A DNA stretch of 64,000 nt from Symbiodinium natans (GCA_905221605.1 CAJNDS010002149.1:572642-636641), one strand, 5' to 3'; shown: positions 48,402 to 60,087, numbered from the stretch's first letter. The notes: generated by a model from the letters alone, not told the origin. A program made the numbers and translations.

Positions 48402-50950
48402 ATGATGACACTACTGGAGATGCACGTTGCTGGCCTGGATCAGTCGACTGTGTCTTGTATTCATGTTTTTTAATCTCACGTAAAACTACATTCTTTGTCA
48501 TCAAGACATACGTGAGAGCTGACTGCGAAATGTCTATTGCCTGATATCATGAATTCGCAGAGAAGCACACACACAAAAATGCTAGATTACATAAGTTTTC
48601 ACTAACAGGCTAATCACATGACGACGAATGCATATATACCGTGAACACAAAATCAAAATATAAAAAATATACTAAGAAAATTATAACATTAAGCTTAAAC
48701 TCAAACACAAACGCAGTATCATCAGATATTCTTGCGATATTATGCTGGTGAGGATCGACGGCCGACGTCTTCTTTAAAATAGCTCGCAGCATTTTGGAAC
48801 CGGAAGACTTTTTATTCCAGAACCCATATTCGTAAACAATTGCTAAGTGTATGGGATCTAGAGTCATGGCCTGCAACTGCGGGCAAACCTTCTTGGCTTG
48901 CTTAAAAAATTTCGCAGACGGACTGTCTGTGGCTATGTACAAAATAGACAACAGTTGAGACTGTGTAAAATTATCCTTCAGTGCTTCTACTAGGTGTTCT
49001 GAAGATTCTGACGGCAATGGATGCAGTAGCAATGTTGCGCCCGACCTTCCTCGTATTGTTAATAATCTTCGCCACGCCACATCGTCCGGGAACGGCGCAT
49101 CGTTTCTGACATTCGCTGATGCTCTGTAACTTTCCTGACCAAGGATTTTCAAGCAAACTTTAAATGTAGCGTCCATGCTGATATAGCGCCGCTCATCGTT
49201 TTGTTCCAAACTTGCGGTCATCATGTCCATTTTTTTCTTGTATGCTGGCGAATTAGTGATGTCCTCTAGCATAGGCATCCAGTGAGAAACATGTGAGGGT
49301 AGCATAGAGGACAGTTGATTGCCAGATGTCTGCGCAGCCATATGGCATCGTGGCCATATAGTTCGAATCTCGGCAAGCACACAGAAACATTATGACATTA
49401 AAAAAAACAATAGTGCAATCCAAGAAACCTGTGCGTGGCTGAGAATCATCTCTCGCAGCAGTAAATCTGCAAAGGAATGCGTGTAGTAGACATTGCGAGC
49501 ACGCCGTACATGCACGGAACTTCCGATAGCGGTCAAGTTCATGAAAGTTGGGCCAGATGCGTCGTAAACCAAACGAATGCGCCGATCCATATCGTTCACG
49601 TTCGCAGGTAAAGGAGGCACCACCGTTCGCCGCATAATTTGAGCGCTTCTTCGCAACAGTGCTGAGCAGTCCGACTGAGAAGATGCAGCATCATCGTACA
49701 GAGCCATGATCACTTTCACTTGCTTAGTGCCGCTTGCCACAAATTGTGTCTTCTTGGTATGATGTTTCGCGAGATGAACACGTAATTGCTTCACCTGCTT
49801 GAAGCCACGAAAAGGACAAAACGGACAACGTCTTTTTCCGTCTGATCTTTCAGTAGTCGTCATAGGGCTCTGAAGAACTTGCTCCACTTCCTTTTGCAGT
49901 GTTTGCAATACGTTGTCTGTAACATATGGACAACCATCAGAGTCGAACTCATATCTAGCTCGCGCTGGCAAAGGCAGCATGCTGTCTTCTGATGCATCCG
50001 AATCCGCAGGGCCTGCTTCAGCGCCGGCAACGATATCCAGTAGAACTGCAGACCACTCTGATAAAGTGTCTTTTGCTTTTTTTCGCCAAAAGCTGACGAA
50101 AGTTGATCGGTCCACTGCAGAAGCACAAGCTTCTCGAAAATCTTGTATAGTCATTTTCATCTTGGTGCTGCCATTGAAGATTGTCACGCTCTCGCCGGTC
50201 TGCGATATCTGAACATTCACGCAATGCGGAGACCCAGTTCCTTCGTAATGTAGAATGAATGACTTCACAGAATTTTCCGGCAAGCCCACGCAGCAAAGAA
50301 GATCCGCTTTGCACAATTTCTGGGAAGACCGATATGATCTTGCTTTGTCTTTCATTGCTTGAATGTTTTCCCGCAGTTGGGAATTGTTTACTGATGAAAT
50401 AATACAATTTCTCGCCAGGGGCGCCATGTGCCACAAAGCACAGGGAACGCAGTTTCCAGGGAGTGTAAGTGCATCTGGCAAAGCATCAACTGTACTGACT
50501 TCCGAAGCTTTTTGTGTTGCCAAAGTAATAAAATGATGCAGCTTCTTCTGAACGATCTTCACTTCAAAAGAAGTTCTTTCTTTGATCTTCTTCTCGCACA
50601 GCTCAGTGTAGTGGCCAACATCTTGAATATGTTTTTCTGAAATCCGGACACCGTCGAAATGCAAAGACAAGTGAGCCGGCGGGCTTGCTGACTCAAGAAT
50701 GTGCTCAGTCCAAACATGCAATATGTAATTCTCGATAGACTGCCACATCAAAGAAAATATGCTCGCCTCAGGAAACGGCTTCGCTTTGTTGTCTTTCAAA
50801 CTGATATAATCATCATACAGTAGATTGCACGCCACCCATCTCAGGTAAATAGACAACTTGCGAAGGCGCAACACGTCTGCATTGTGTTGCAAAGCATCAG
50901 GCAAACTACCACCATGAAGAAGTTCACACTGTGATTGCTTCAGATAACTC
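48402..50950 (-). CDS. peptidase-like / C2H2 / DDE-transposase-like protein
   Basis: Exons: about 50950-49429, 49368-48709 and 48540-48402. The first intron (CAG|GTTTC to CGAG|ATT) and second (TTT|GTGTTTGAG to TCAG|GCA) join in phase. Domains in order, numbering from the codon at 50904: residues 149-160 GNCVPCALWHMA and 225-232 SPHCVNVQ with VTIFNG at 240-245 resemble the Cys, His and Asn/Asp sites of papain-like or C39-like peptidases. A C2H2 finger uses C360, C363, H377 and H381/382. After the first intron come SMDATFK and IATDSPSAKF with DPIHLAIVYEYGFWN, resembling the first two acidic residues and the following D/C-x-x-H of RNase H-like transposases. The third acidic residue is not identified. 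A mobile-element protein is my inference; the exact superfamily (KDZ and MULE are candidates) is open. Confidence 0.6.
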
Positions 50951-51640
50951 TGGCGTCTCCAATTGAACGCTGTTCTTGCCTGTTATGCGTCTCCCCGCAA
51001 GCGAGGCGTCAATAGCACGTTCATGTGCTTCTAATTTTACTTGAGCATTTTGGCAGTTCTTGAGAAAGGCATTCTGTTTGTAAGTCTTCCTGCCCGCTTT
51101 GCTTTCGACGCTTTTCTTAGCTTGCATATAGTACTGCAGAAGGGTTTGAATATTAGTTTTCCTTTCAGTATGACCGAATGCATACTGTCGAAGCCGCTGC
51201 AGATCGTGCTGCTCCTCGAAGACCATCCGTTGTTCTTTCATATCTTCTCGACCACATATCTCGTGGAGCGTCGTTGAGAAAGATATTTTCGGTATAAAGG
51301 TTCCCGGCTTTGTTTTTGTTGTTTTGCCTCTACAAATACTCCGTCGAACAAGGCCACGGTCTTCTAATTCGTCCCACATTTTGTCTCTTGACAAGTTGGG
51401 ACTGTTTCCAGATAGCGTCATGTTCTTGAAAGCATAGAAAGTCATGCTGTCTGAGCTGCTCTCCAATAGCTTGGCCATGAAAAGCTCACGAAGATTGTCC
51501 CAGTCATTGACTTGCTTTTCCATATCTTTTTGGCTTTCTTCTTCTGCAGCGAGTACTGCTTGGAGTCCGTCGTCTGGCTCATGTTGACGATTTCGAAAAG
51601 GGTATGCTGCAAGCTTGTCTGATAGCGTCCTCTGTCAGGT
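50924..51640 (-). CDS. linker ORF between helicase and transposase-like genes
   Basis: A 199-codon frame from ATG 51523, open upstream to about 51640 and overlapping the end of the helicase frame by about 60 bp in the +1 phase (DKLAAYPFRNRQHEPDDG leads into MEKQVNDWDNLRELFM). The content is charged and helical (MKEQRMVFEEQHDLQRLRQY) with no domain I recognise. Its 3' end is also followed in the +1 phase by the next frame (YLKQSQCELLHGG). Either short introns or two +1 shifts join helicase, linker and transposase-like protein, or these are separate genes or decayed copies. It could be a DNA-binding or structural part of the element. Confidence 0.5.
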
Positions 51641-54600
51641 ACTGGTCACCACCATTGCAATACGCTTCTATTTCCTCATAACACATGTCTTTGTTGTACC
51701 TCTCCTCGAAAGCCCACTGTAGCTTCAGGCCAGCGCACGAAGCTTGCGTCTGTGTGAAAAAGTGTGCGAGACTTGGATCAGCTGCAAAAATTCCATCAAG
51801 TTCATGATCTGGATATCGCAACAGAAACTTGGGATGCACGAATCGCGCCTTGCCTTTCCATACCAAAGCTCGTCGAAAAATTGAATGTAAGTTCTTCAAT
51901 GTGACGCCCTGGAACGCAATCATGCGATTGACTTCTAGTCTTGTCCACCCAATGACTCGAAACATGCGTGTAGAATAACCATATGGCTTGCGGCCCATGA
52001 TCCCGTCGCCAGAGATGAATTTCTTGTACAAGTCAGTTTGTATTTTTTTGTTACTTTCAGGCGCCTCCTGACCTGTAAGAATAAAGCAGTTGGCGAAGCT
52101 TTCCACTTGCTTGCGTAGTTCTTCGTCTAGGACCCAAACGCGAGGATCAAAGAAAGCATGATTCTGTTTATACATTTCTGCAAGGTGCAGGGAATATAAA
52201 CTCTGGCCAACACCACCTGGCGATATTCCAATAAAACAACGATCTATGTTTAAGCCTCGTTTAGCTAAAGCTATAGCAGACTGAAAGCATCTGAATACAT
52301 TCAGATTGCACCAGAAAGTCTGCTCGTAAAATTTCTTCAACCTCGCTTCATTTGCTGCACATACAGGATCCAGAAGAGGATGTGGTACGCGTACATAGCA
52401 GTTGTTGAGAATGTTTTTGCGTACCACGGTGATGGGACTCCTTGCATCCGGAAGGTCATATAGGAAGCAGATGTCATCGTAACAAATAGCTGGCTGACGC
52501 ATGTCATCAGTTTCGCACCACTCCACAAGAAGAGCTATCATCCGGGTCGTCATCAACTCTCGTCGCAGAATGTTTGAAAGTTTCCGACAAAGATCTGCAA
52601 GTCCAAGATTCCAGGCTTGGTGTTTCTTCTTGTCGTCCGTTACACTGTACTCGTTGCCTTCAGCGTCAAGACGAACCTCATCAGACTGTACTGCTGCCGT
52701 TTCTCTAGTCGCTGCCCGACAAGTATGAAAGAAGCAGTCTTCGTCCGGAAAATTTTGTGAGTCAGTAACGATAGCTTTCGCCACAGACACATTGTCTCGA
52801 GGTACATTAAGCTTCATTCGTTTAAAAATTCCTTCAAGAATTGTGAAAAAATTCTTGATTCTGCTCAAGACCGCTTCGGGAGGAATGCCTTTGAAAGTCA
52901 AGAAAGAACCATCTGCATCATATATGTACAGAAAACCATTGTGCACGCGTACATGGCGTTCACCTTCGACCATCCAGAATATTGCCGCTGCATCTGCTAC
53001 CATGACCGTGGGCCCGATATGCCCTTCGGAAATGTATCCAGCTACCACAATCAGCCGCTGCAAGTCAAGGCTGATCTCCGCGAAATCTCGCTTGACTCGA
53101 CTTACAAGGCCTCTTGTTTTCAGAAGAATGACGTCAGGCTTCGCAAGGAAATCTGACTCATATGTGTGAAGCACGCTTGCAATTTGATTGTCAGATTCTG
53201 TGAAAAAATCTTTGAAATCTTGAGCATGAGTTGCAGCGCCTGGGGCAAGTCTTCTTCTTTTGGCTGCTGCTGGTGTTTCGGCATCCATTTCATCAAGTAC
53301 ACCTTCCAGATCATGTTTGAAACTTGTCTCGAAAGCATTCTCATTTTCTGCATCTTGAACTTGGAATGATGTAGTAGAGGCGATCTCCGCGTCCTGTACA
53401 TCAGCATTGTTTGTTGATGGCACTGCCGGAGATATCCCAGCTGCTTCTACTTGGTCTAATGCATGCTTCACTCCAGCTGTGTTAGCCTCCATTTTTCTAG
53501 CTAAAATCTGCGTGCGTCTGCATTGCATGAGCTCTTCCACTTGTTCAGTCATGTCGGGGACGACGTCCACGAACCCATCCGGGTCATACACTGGATGCAC
53601 ACAAACAACATACATCTCGGATATCACGAGGTCGTAATACTTCTCCAATATCCACTTATAAATGTTCAACTGTAGCCTGTAATGCTGACCTTGACAGTCT
53701 TCGATGCTGTGCAGTGGATGCTTCATCAATTTTCCGTAACCATTATATTTTTGAGCAAGTTTCTCACTGCGCTTCCAGTCCACTAGCACAAACTCAGCGA
53801 CTCCAGTTTTTTTGAGCACCAGATCAATAGACCCTGCTAGATCTTCTGCTTCTGCGTAAATGCACCACTCAGTCCTATACGCTTGGACATCATTGATTTC
53901 TGAAATGAGATTCACAGCCATGTATAATTCCGGAGACATACTGCCAGGCTGCACGAGATACCCATTGAATACACGTTCTAGCATTGCATGCATCCAAGTT
54001 CCGGAATTAGCAGCTTCGTCTCGCCTTTTGTTCCAGAGTTCTAATATCTCGTTGTCGTACAGCACGAAATGGGTCAGGATGTCATGAAAACCGTCTATGC
54101 TTTCGCGGCTCTTAGCAAAGAGCTTGCAGATTTCATCAACATCTGGCTCTTCCGCTTTCAGCGCTGCTACCAAATCTGCCTGGTAAAAAAAATCCATACC
54201 CATGAGCATGCTTGCGATGCTAGGAAAATTAGCATCAGCAGAAACATACTCTGCTCTCGGCCAATTGCTGCCTTTTTTCATAGTCGATAAAGCAGACGTG
54301 GAATCGAAAGGTGTACAGAACTCGTGTATAAGCGTCGTTACCTTGCGCACTTAACAAAACACATAAAAACCTTATACAGTAAAAACACATGAATGCCAGG
54401 CAAGTTACACTGCAGCCAACAAGTTGTTCTTTATAGAAGTACTTGTGGTCGGCAGACTCGAATCGCAAAGCAGAGTCCCGTATATGAGCGTTCGTCGTAG
54501 CAAGCTCTGTGCAGGCATGAAGAAAAAAAGTACTTGAAGTAGGATGATCAGCAGGAACTTCAAAAACTGGCCCCTGAGGTTGTCTTTCCAGCACCGCACC

Positions 54601-54729
54601 GACAATGAAATCAAGCGGTGCAGTCCATCCTCCTGCGTTGATTGCATGTTTTTCATTTATATATAATACGGATAACAATGTAAAAGAAATGCTTTCACAG
54701 CCTTCTCCGAAAATCACATCGGTGTCCAT
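51579..54729 (-). CDS. PD-(D/E)XK nuclease fused to D5-type SF3 helicase
   Basis: Two exons, about 54729-54409 and 54341-51579. The donor AGT|GTAACTTG and acceptor CAAG|GTA join as ...LVGCS+VTTLIHEFCTPFD. An in-frame ASPEHM upstream of the ATG follows a CTCAG acceptor, so the true start may be earlier. Numbering from codon 54350: residues 117-121 GTWMH, D176 in GSIDLV, D191-W-K193 and Q227...Y231 form a RecB-type PD-(D/E)XK site. A KRRR stretch (364-367) may be nuclear targeting. Residues 706-720 FIGISPGGVGQSLYS form a Walker A loop with Gln instead of Lys, WVLDEE (739-744) is a Walker B-like site, and FILTGQEAP and SGDGIMGRKPYG match later SF3/D5 motifs. Such pairs handle replication or resolution in viruses and mobile elements. 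The Gln may abolish or alter ATP hydrolysis. The 5' neighbour is the F-box-like gene, the 3' neighbour the linker ORF. Confidence 0.78.
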
Positions 54730-54818
54730 GTGTTCCGGGGATGCCTGAGTGCAAATATAACACGGCGAATTAGCAGATAATTATATCTTGTTTTTTTAAT
54801 TTTATGCTGCGTGCTTAA

Positions 54819-57800
54819 TTAATCAAAGCATAGCGACTCCACCACAATAATCTCCAGGAATTGACGATGTTGTGCGCCCTCTAGTGAGTGCGCAACTTTG
54901 AGGCACTGCATCTCTTTCCATCCTCTCAACCTGTGCGTCCAAAGCGTTCAGTATTATCTCATGTTTATGAACTTACAGGCCAAAACAAAAATAACACGCC
55001 CAAGAAACCGTACTTGGGTCTTCTGCCGGAGAAGTTGTCTGTGTTTCTGTTCTCCATCGATCGGGTAGATGATGAAATCGAACAGGCTGTGGATGAAGCA
55101 AAACAGGTGTAGCTGTACAATTCGCGCAAGTATACAAAGAATGGCTGGGCAAGCAGACCATTGGCGCATCGTCTTCAGCTAAACGAGCGAGGAAATATAA
55201 CACACGAAGCCTGACTCTGTCGATCGACATGCATTGCTGAAATGTAGTAGATCCACTAGGTTGAGTCAAGAGGATGTACTCATCAGTTGCCTTAGTAGAT
55301 CCTCCAGAATAATCAGGAAAACTACACGAGAGCACATCGCCAGGCAAGTCTTGCGTTAGACTGCATCCGAGCCGGACACCGTCAGACTCAATCCACGTCG
55401 GATGTCCTGTCACAGTCCCTGGCAACAGCTGAAACCTGCGTGCTTCATGCCCAAACGCATACTTGATTCCATGGTATAATTCCAGCAAGCGTGGATGCAC
55501 ACACGCTGGCACATTAGTCGTTGCTTGGAAAGCGTGTTGCACGCCGCGTCGATTAACGCGAAATGTATGCTGAACAATAGCGCAAGCCTGCGAGCAAAAG
55601 AAACCTAATCTTCCCTGTATCGCCAGTTCGCGCCAAGGGCAGCTCTCCACTAAAGGCTTTCTGCATAAATTGCACACGCCACGCAAATTACTATAATAAA
55701 TTTTATCTGCCGTCCACTCGCTACGAAACAAGCGAAGGAACTCTTCTTGAGAACGAGGCAAAGGTGTCGGAGTGCCATTAAAGGGCGGTAGTGCAAACTG
55801 CTGGTTTGCAGGCGACGTCATGAGTAATCGCCCCAAGCATTGTGAAGGAAGCCATGCGATGTCATCGTTCTCTGTGAACACAAAGTCATTCACTTGGATT
55901 TCAAATGACGAACCTGGAAGCTTAGAGAAGCCAAACGCGATCTCCAAGAATAACCACAAACCATCCCAGCTTGGTCGCGGAAGAAACGGCACGACAACAG
56001 CTTGATCTAATCCATACTGCCCTATGATGAACAAACAATAACATAAATTGCCTTCGCGAACGGTAAGCTCAGGCACCGCCATGAAAAGTAGCGTCTTGAT
56101 TTCATCTCCGGGGACTGCCGCGAGGATGTTGATTCTTCTAGTCGCATTGTCAAACGCATCCTGCATCACTTCGAACGGAATCTCATTCGGAAGTAATCGC
56201 ATGATTGTGATACTACGATCCCACAATCGATATAATCTCATGACTCGAGGAGACGAACCGGGCGTGTAGATCACCGGCGACTCCTCGAATATAGGGAAGA
56301 AATTGGTACTGCCACCAATATAATCACCGAGCTGCATCACGCAATGCGGGCAGAGTCTCTCTGGGTGAAGTCGCTTGTGATCCTCGCAAATCCATGTATG
56401 ACAAAGAGAACACATCCGCCAGTGCGGAGAGGAGAGATTATAGTCACGCTTGCAGATAGCACATCTGACGACTGCATGCACGTCGATCGGGGAAGGCACC
56501 GTTTGGATTTCCAGCGGAGCAGGTCGTTGTCTGCAAAATATCCACATGAAAACATGAGACAGCGGCTCAGCAGCAAGCGATTCTGTATCTCGAAGAGTCG
56601 CACTGGATACCCCCACATTATTCAAAGCGATGAAGAAATTTTTTTGATTCCAGCGAATACCAAAAGTGTTTCGCTGATTCAGAAGTGGTCTGTGCCGACT
56701 TGCGGACCGATGTAGAACTGGTGCTATATCATCAAGACCGAAAGACCATGCAATATCTTCCAAGCCAATGTTGTCGATTCTGCAATAAGAGCGTTTAGCT
56801 GTACTGCTTTCTTCCACACCAATATATATTCCGCAAGTCTCGATAGGAATATGCACATTGAAGCATGCCATTCCCATTAGTGGAGCTTCAGACCGAAATC
56901 CAACCGTGTAAGTGCTTTCCTGTAAAAACACTGGAGTTGTATTCACGGTCCAACACAGGCGAGCATTGTAAGGAATTCTGGAGAACTGCGTAACCTGTGA
57001 CAAGTTCACGCAAATAGCTCTAGCAGACGTAAGAAGTCTTGTCATAGTGCGAAACGTTGCTCCATCGTCTGGCCACAATTGATTAACATGAACTGTTCGA
57101 TCCGTCCAGTTACTTGTACTTCTCACAACGGCCAGCAAAGACTTGCAAGTGCAAGCTAATGCTTTCAAAAACTGCACATTGAAATAGAAGGCCGGTAATT
57201 GTTCGATTATCTCCGCGCACGGCATTCCGTCTGTGGCACCACCTGTATAGTCTCCGAGGTGCTGGGTTTCTGAATATAAAAATAAATCACAGTCATTGTG
57301 ATTTACTTCGCCACTGAAATGTTCTTCTGAAACTTCTTGTATATCGTTGTGTATTTCTTGCGATATAGACTTCAGCAGCAAGAAACTTCGTCTGACTTGG
57401 TAAATTTCCCTTTCCCACATTCGTTTTGACTTCTGTGTGTCAACCGGAGATGGCATCGACATCTTCACTCCAAATCGCCAACACGCACTGATCTGCAACG
57501 CGATGTTGGTCCATACTCGCAAACGCTTGGTTGCACGAGAAACATCTGATAGTGACTCGCTGCGGATGACACCATTGAAGACTCGCTGCCCGGACAACAT
57601 GCAATTGAGGGATACAAAGGGTGTCACATGGCTGGCCCTGAAGATAACGCTGTGAATATAGTGATTCCATGTACGTCCATCAATGTACATTGCGAACGGA
57701 TCTGGTAAGGCATCCCATAGTGTCGAATCCGTGACCATCTCTTGTATGAATTTCATCGTGATGTCGTGTATCTGTTCAATTCGACAGCAGACAACATACT

Positions 57801-57945
57801 GGGAAATTGCAAATCTTAGAGGATCCATATGATCTGTGTTGTCGAAACTGTCGGAACCCCCCAGGATGTCGCCGGTCTGCAGGCTCGAAGACACGCCGCA
57901 ACGTGTCTCGGTTTCTGTTAATCCAGCCGACCTGGTTTGAGACAA
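54819..57945 (-). CDS. large F-box/SP RY-like zinc-binding protein with four GG motifs
   Basis: Exon one runs 57945-54977 and ends GGCCT|GTAAGT. Exon two, 54930-54819, follows CACAG|G and reads LRGWKEMQCLKVAHSLEGAQ then HRQFLEIIVVESLCFD-stop. Total is about 1,025 residues. Domains: F-box-like EIIEQLPAFYFNVQFLKALA (245-264); SPRY-like segment about 335-455 (CGIYIGVEE, DIAWSFGLDD, NTFGIRWNQKNFFIALNNVG); a treble-clef or RING-like cluster C495, C498, C512, C515, C520, H523, C532, C535; a second cluster C758, C761 and FCSQAC (783-788). The motif D-[YI]-x-G-G-[SA] occurs at 26, 232, 541 and 878, dividing the protein into blocks. F-box proteins recruit substrates to SCF ubiquitin ligases; that role is inferred. 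First Met chosen at 57945 because the frame upstream is closed by 57960. Whether it belongs to the same element as its 3' neighbours is unknown. Confidence 0.68.
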
Positions 57946-58725
57946 TAAAGTCTACCCGTTTGAAGTACTAAAAAAAATCGATTGCAGTTCTTCATTAGAC
58001 GTTACTATACAGGTGAAACCACTACTATAAATATCAGCTAACTCATAATAAATATATATTTAACTACTGAACTAAGCCGCACTTCGAGCATGCAACACGT
58101 CCACGCTGCGAGCGTCATCGTCCTCCCATTCTCGATTGGCCTTTGTGCGAATGCGAACATTGTGTTAAATTAAAAGTTTAAACGCTTGCAAGGTAAAAGA
58201 CGAATTATAAATAAACATATTAGTTTTACGTAAAGAATGACTACAACTCGACTCAGTCTTTATTATCTTCACCAAGCAAAAACAAAGCATCTCTGAGTCT
58301 GCCTCCATGAATATGCATTCTGAAGGTTCATCTCGATGATCGCGGCCTCAGTACGCAATTGTTTACTAATATATGTTCTAAGATTCATTTTTTTAGAAAA
58401 CATGGTTTCGACGTGCATTATGTCTAGATTTTAAAAAAAAGAAAGTCATTGTCATTTGTAAGATACTTGTCACATTGATTTAAACAGGTATATATTGAAG
58501 GCTACTGGCTTGTGCACTACAAGCTTTTTTAAAGAAACATAAAATAATCGTGTTGGAAGTTCTTTATCTCGGAGAACATTAATCATGATTACTTGATGGA
58601 AACGATGCTGATATAAACTACACAATCCTGATTAAAAAAAAAACAGGCACAGCGTCGTTCTGATTGATTGATGTCTTCTGAAGCTCGTGCATCATCGCAG
58701 ACCTTGTTCATCACTCTAACTTGAT
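57946..58725. other. AT-rich intergenic spacer
   Basis: No exon with paired splice sites was seen. Frequent TAATAA and poly-T/poly-A runs. It separates the F-box-like gene start from the stop of the next minus-strand gene, so it should hold the trans-splice acceptor of the former. CAG sites near 57960-58010 are candidates. Confidence 0.55.
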
Positions 58726-59204
58726 TCATACTGGATTCTTGTCATTCCCACGTCCATCATGACAGACGAGTTGCTCCAAACCAGATCCAATAATGTCGCC
58801 GTCGTTGTTTCTCGGGGCATCATTATCGTCTTCATCCGCGAGATCCTGCTATCTTGTCGTGTGCTGTGCTTAAAACTTTTTTTAGTATATTTAAGAACCT
58901 CGACGCGAAAGACGCGATCAGCCACCGCTGGATTAATGTAAACTTGGCGATCTTCAGGAGAAATGAAGAAAGGCACCTGACAGAAATTCATAACATTTAT
59001 CTAATGTCTGCGATATTAGTCTGTGAAAATCTCGCCTTGAGGTCCGGGGCAAGAAACGCTCGTCTCCATGTGTGTCGGCGATGAGTCAAGTTCACGCTGT
59101 ATTCTTGGCCGATCACTTGAACCGCAATGAAATGGTTCATTGCAGCGATAATATACTTGCCTTCTCCTGAAATAATTCTGTCCGGAATCCACACCAAACT
59201 TTTC
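58726..59204 (-). CDS. C-terminal exons of an unrecognised protein
   Basis: Three exons in perfect phase: 59204-59036 (after CTAAG|G, reading KSLVWIPDRIISGEGKYIIA to FLAPDLK, donor AAG|GCGAG), 58976-58899 (78 bp, VPFFISPEDRQVYINPAV to VFRVE, donor GAG|GTTCTT) and 58845-58726 (DLADEDDNDAPRNNDGDI to GNDKNPV-stop). The last exon is acidic and probably disordered. An exon at about 59251-59340 may precede it in a second phase and would add TATVCCGHSSVFAS, reminiscent of an RCC1-type repeat turn, but that frame competes with another. No firm family. Confidence 0.6.
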
Positions 59205-59250
59205 CTTAGCTTAAATGATTAAATGTTTTTTATTCTTCAGTGGGTGCCTT

Positions 59251-59396
59251 TTAGTTGAAGCGAAGACACTGGAATGGCCGCAGCATACTGTTGCCGTCTT
59301 GGAGAGCCGACAGAGGACCGTCGCGCTCGTACGTCGCTTTGATTCCGTGCGCACGAAAGCAGTTGATCAAGCATACATTCTCGAAGAATGTCTTGC
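59251..59396 (-). CDS. coding exon, two competing frames
   Basis: After CATAAG|GC the frame reads KTFFENVCLINCFRAHGIKA, TYERDGPLSALQDGN and ends LRPFQCLRFN-stop at 59251. A second frame without stop over 59251-59330 ends ASTK at an AAAAG|GCACCC donor and would splice in phase to the exon at 59204. Both have natural composition. The first implies a separate gene ending here; the second makes it the upstream exon of the 58726-59204 gene. Confidence 0.4.
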
Positions 59397-59699
59397 CTTA
59401 TGTTGTCAGATCGTTTTTTTTATTCATTATACAGTACAAAAAAAAGGACATCAAGTATTATTTAAAGGCTGCCCAGCTGCGCTGATGCTGTCGCACAACG
59501 CTATCTGACAGCACAACATCTGTAATTTAGATATTTTGTGTTGTGCTTATGCATATATGATATAAATATATTAGGCAAATAAGTGCCTCGACGTCGACGC
59601 CGAGGAATGTTGTGCCGAACGTAGTAGGAGTTACGTCCTGTCTGCTATGGATGTCTACATTGTTATACAATTAAAAAACAAATGTATTCGTTTCTGAGA

Positions 59700-59912
59700 C
59701 ACTGAATCTGCTGAAGTCCTTTGCGCGCGAAGCCTTTGTACCAAGCTGACCGGGACAATGTCGACCAAGAATGCGACTCCTGCAAATGTACAAATCAGAT
59801 GCTTAATTATTACGAAGCCAGGCTACGTCGCCTTCGCCGTTGTGCATTGCTTTGTGCTGCGCATACGTGCGAATATCTGTTTCGCCACAGCATCGCCTGA
59901 GAAAACTTATAG
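59700..59912 (-). CDS. two candidate exons, minus strand
   Basis: About 59898-59830 follows TTCTCAG|G and reads DAVAKQIFARMRSTKQCTTA with a possible AAG|GCGACG donor. The next, about 59784-59710, follows TTTGCAG and reads either ESHSWSTLSRSAWYKGFARK or VAFLVDIVPVSLVQRLRA depending on phase. It is in line with the other minus-strand exons here. No domain assigned. Confidence 0.32.
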
Positions 59913-60087
59913 CATGACACGTTCAAAACAATCTAAATGAAATATATATTGCAGAAAAGGAGCAAAGACTCATTTCCAGATCACAGGTCAGGATAGACTT
60001 CTTCTTGAGGCAAAACCCGATGGAGTTCCCTGCACGTACGAAGATCAAAACATTATACAAAGAGAGTAAATAGAAGCCAGGCCACAC

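Noticed and set aside
52501-53637. Plus-strand frames of 60-125 codons over the helicase and nuclease
   Set aside because: They are antisense shadows of the strongly supported minus-strand gene.
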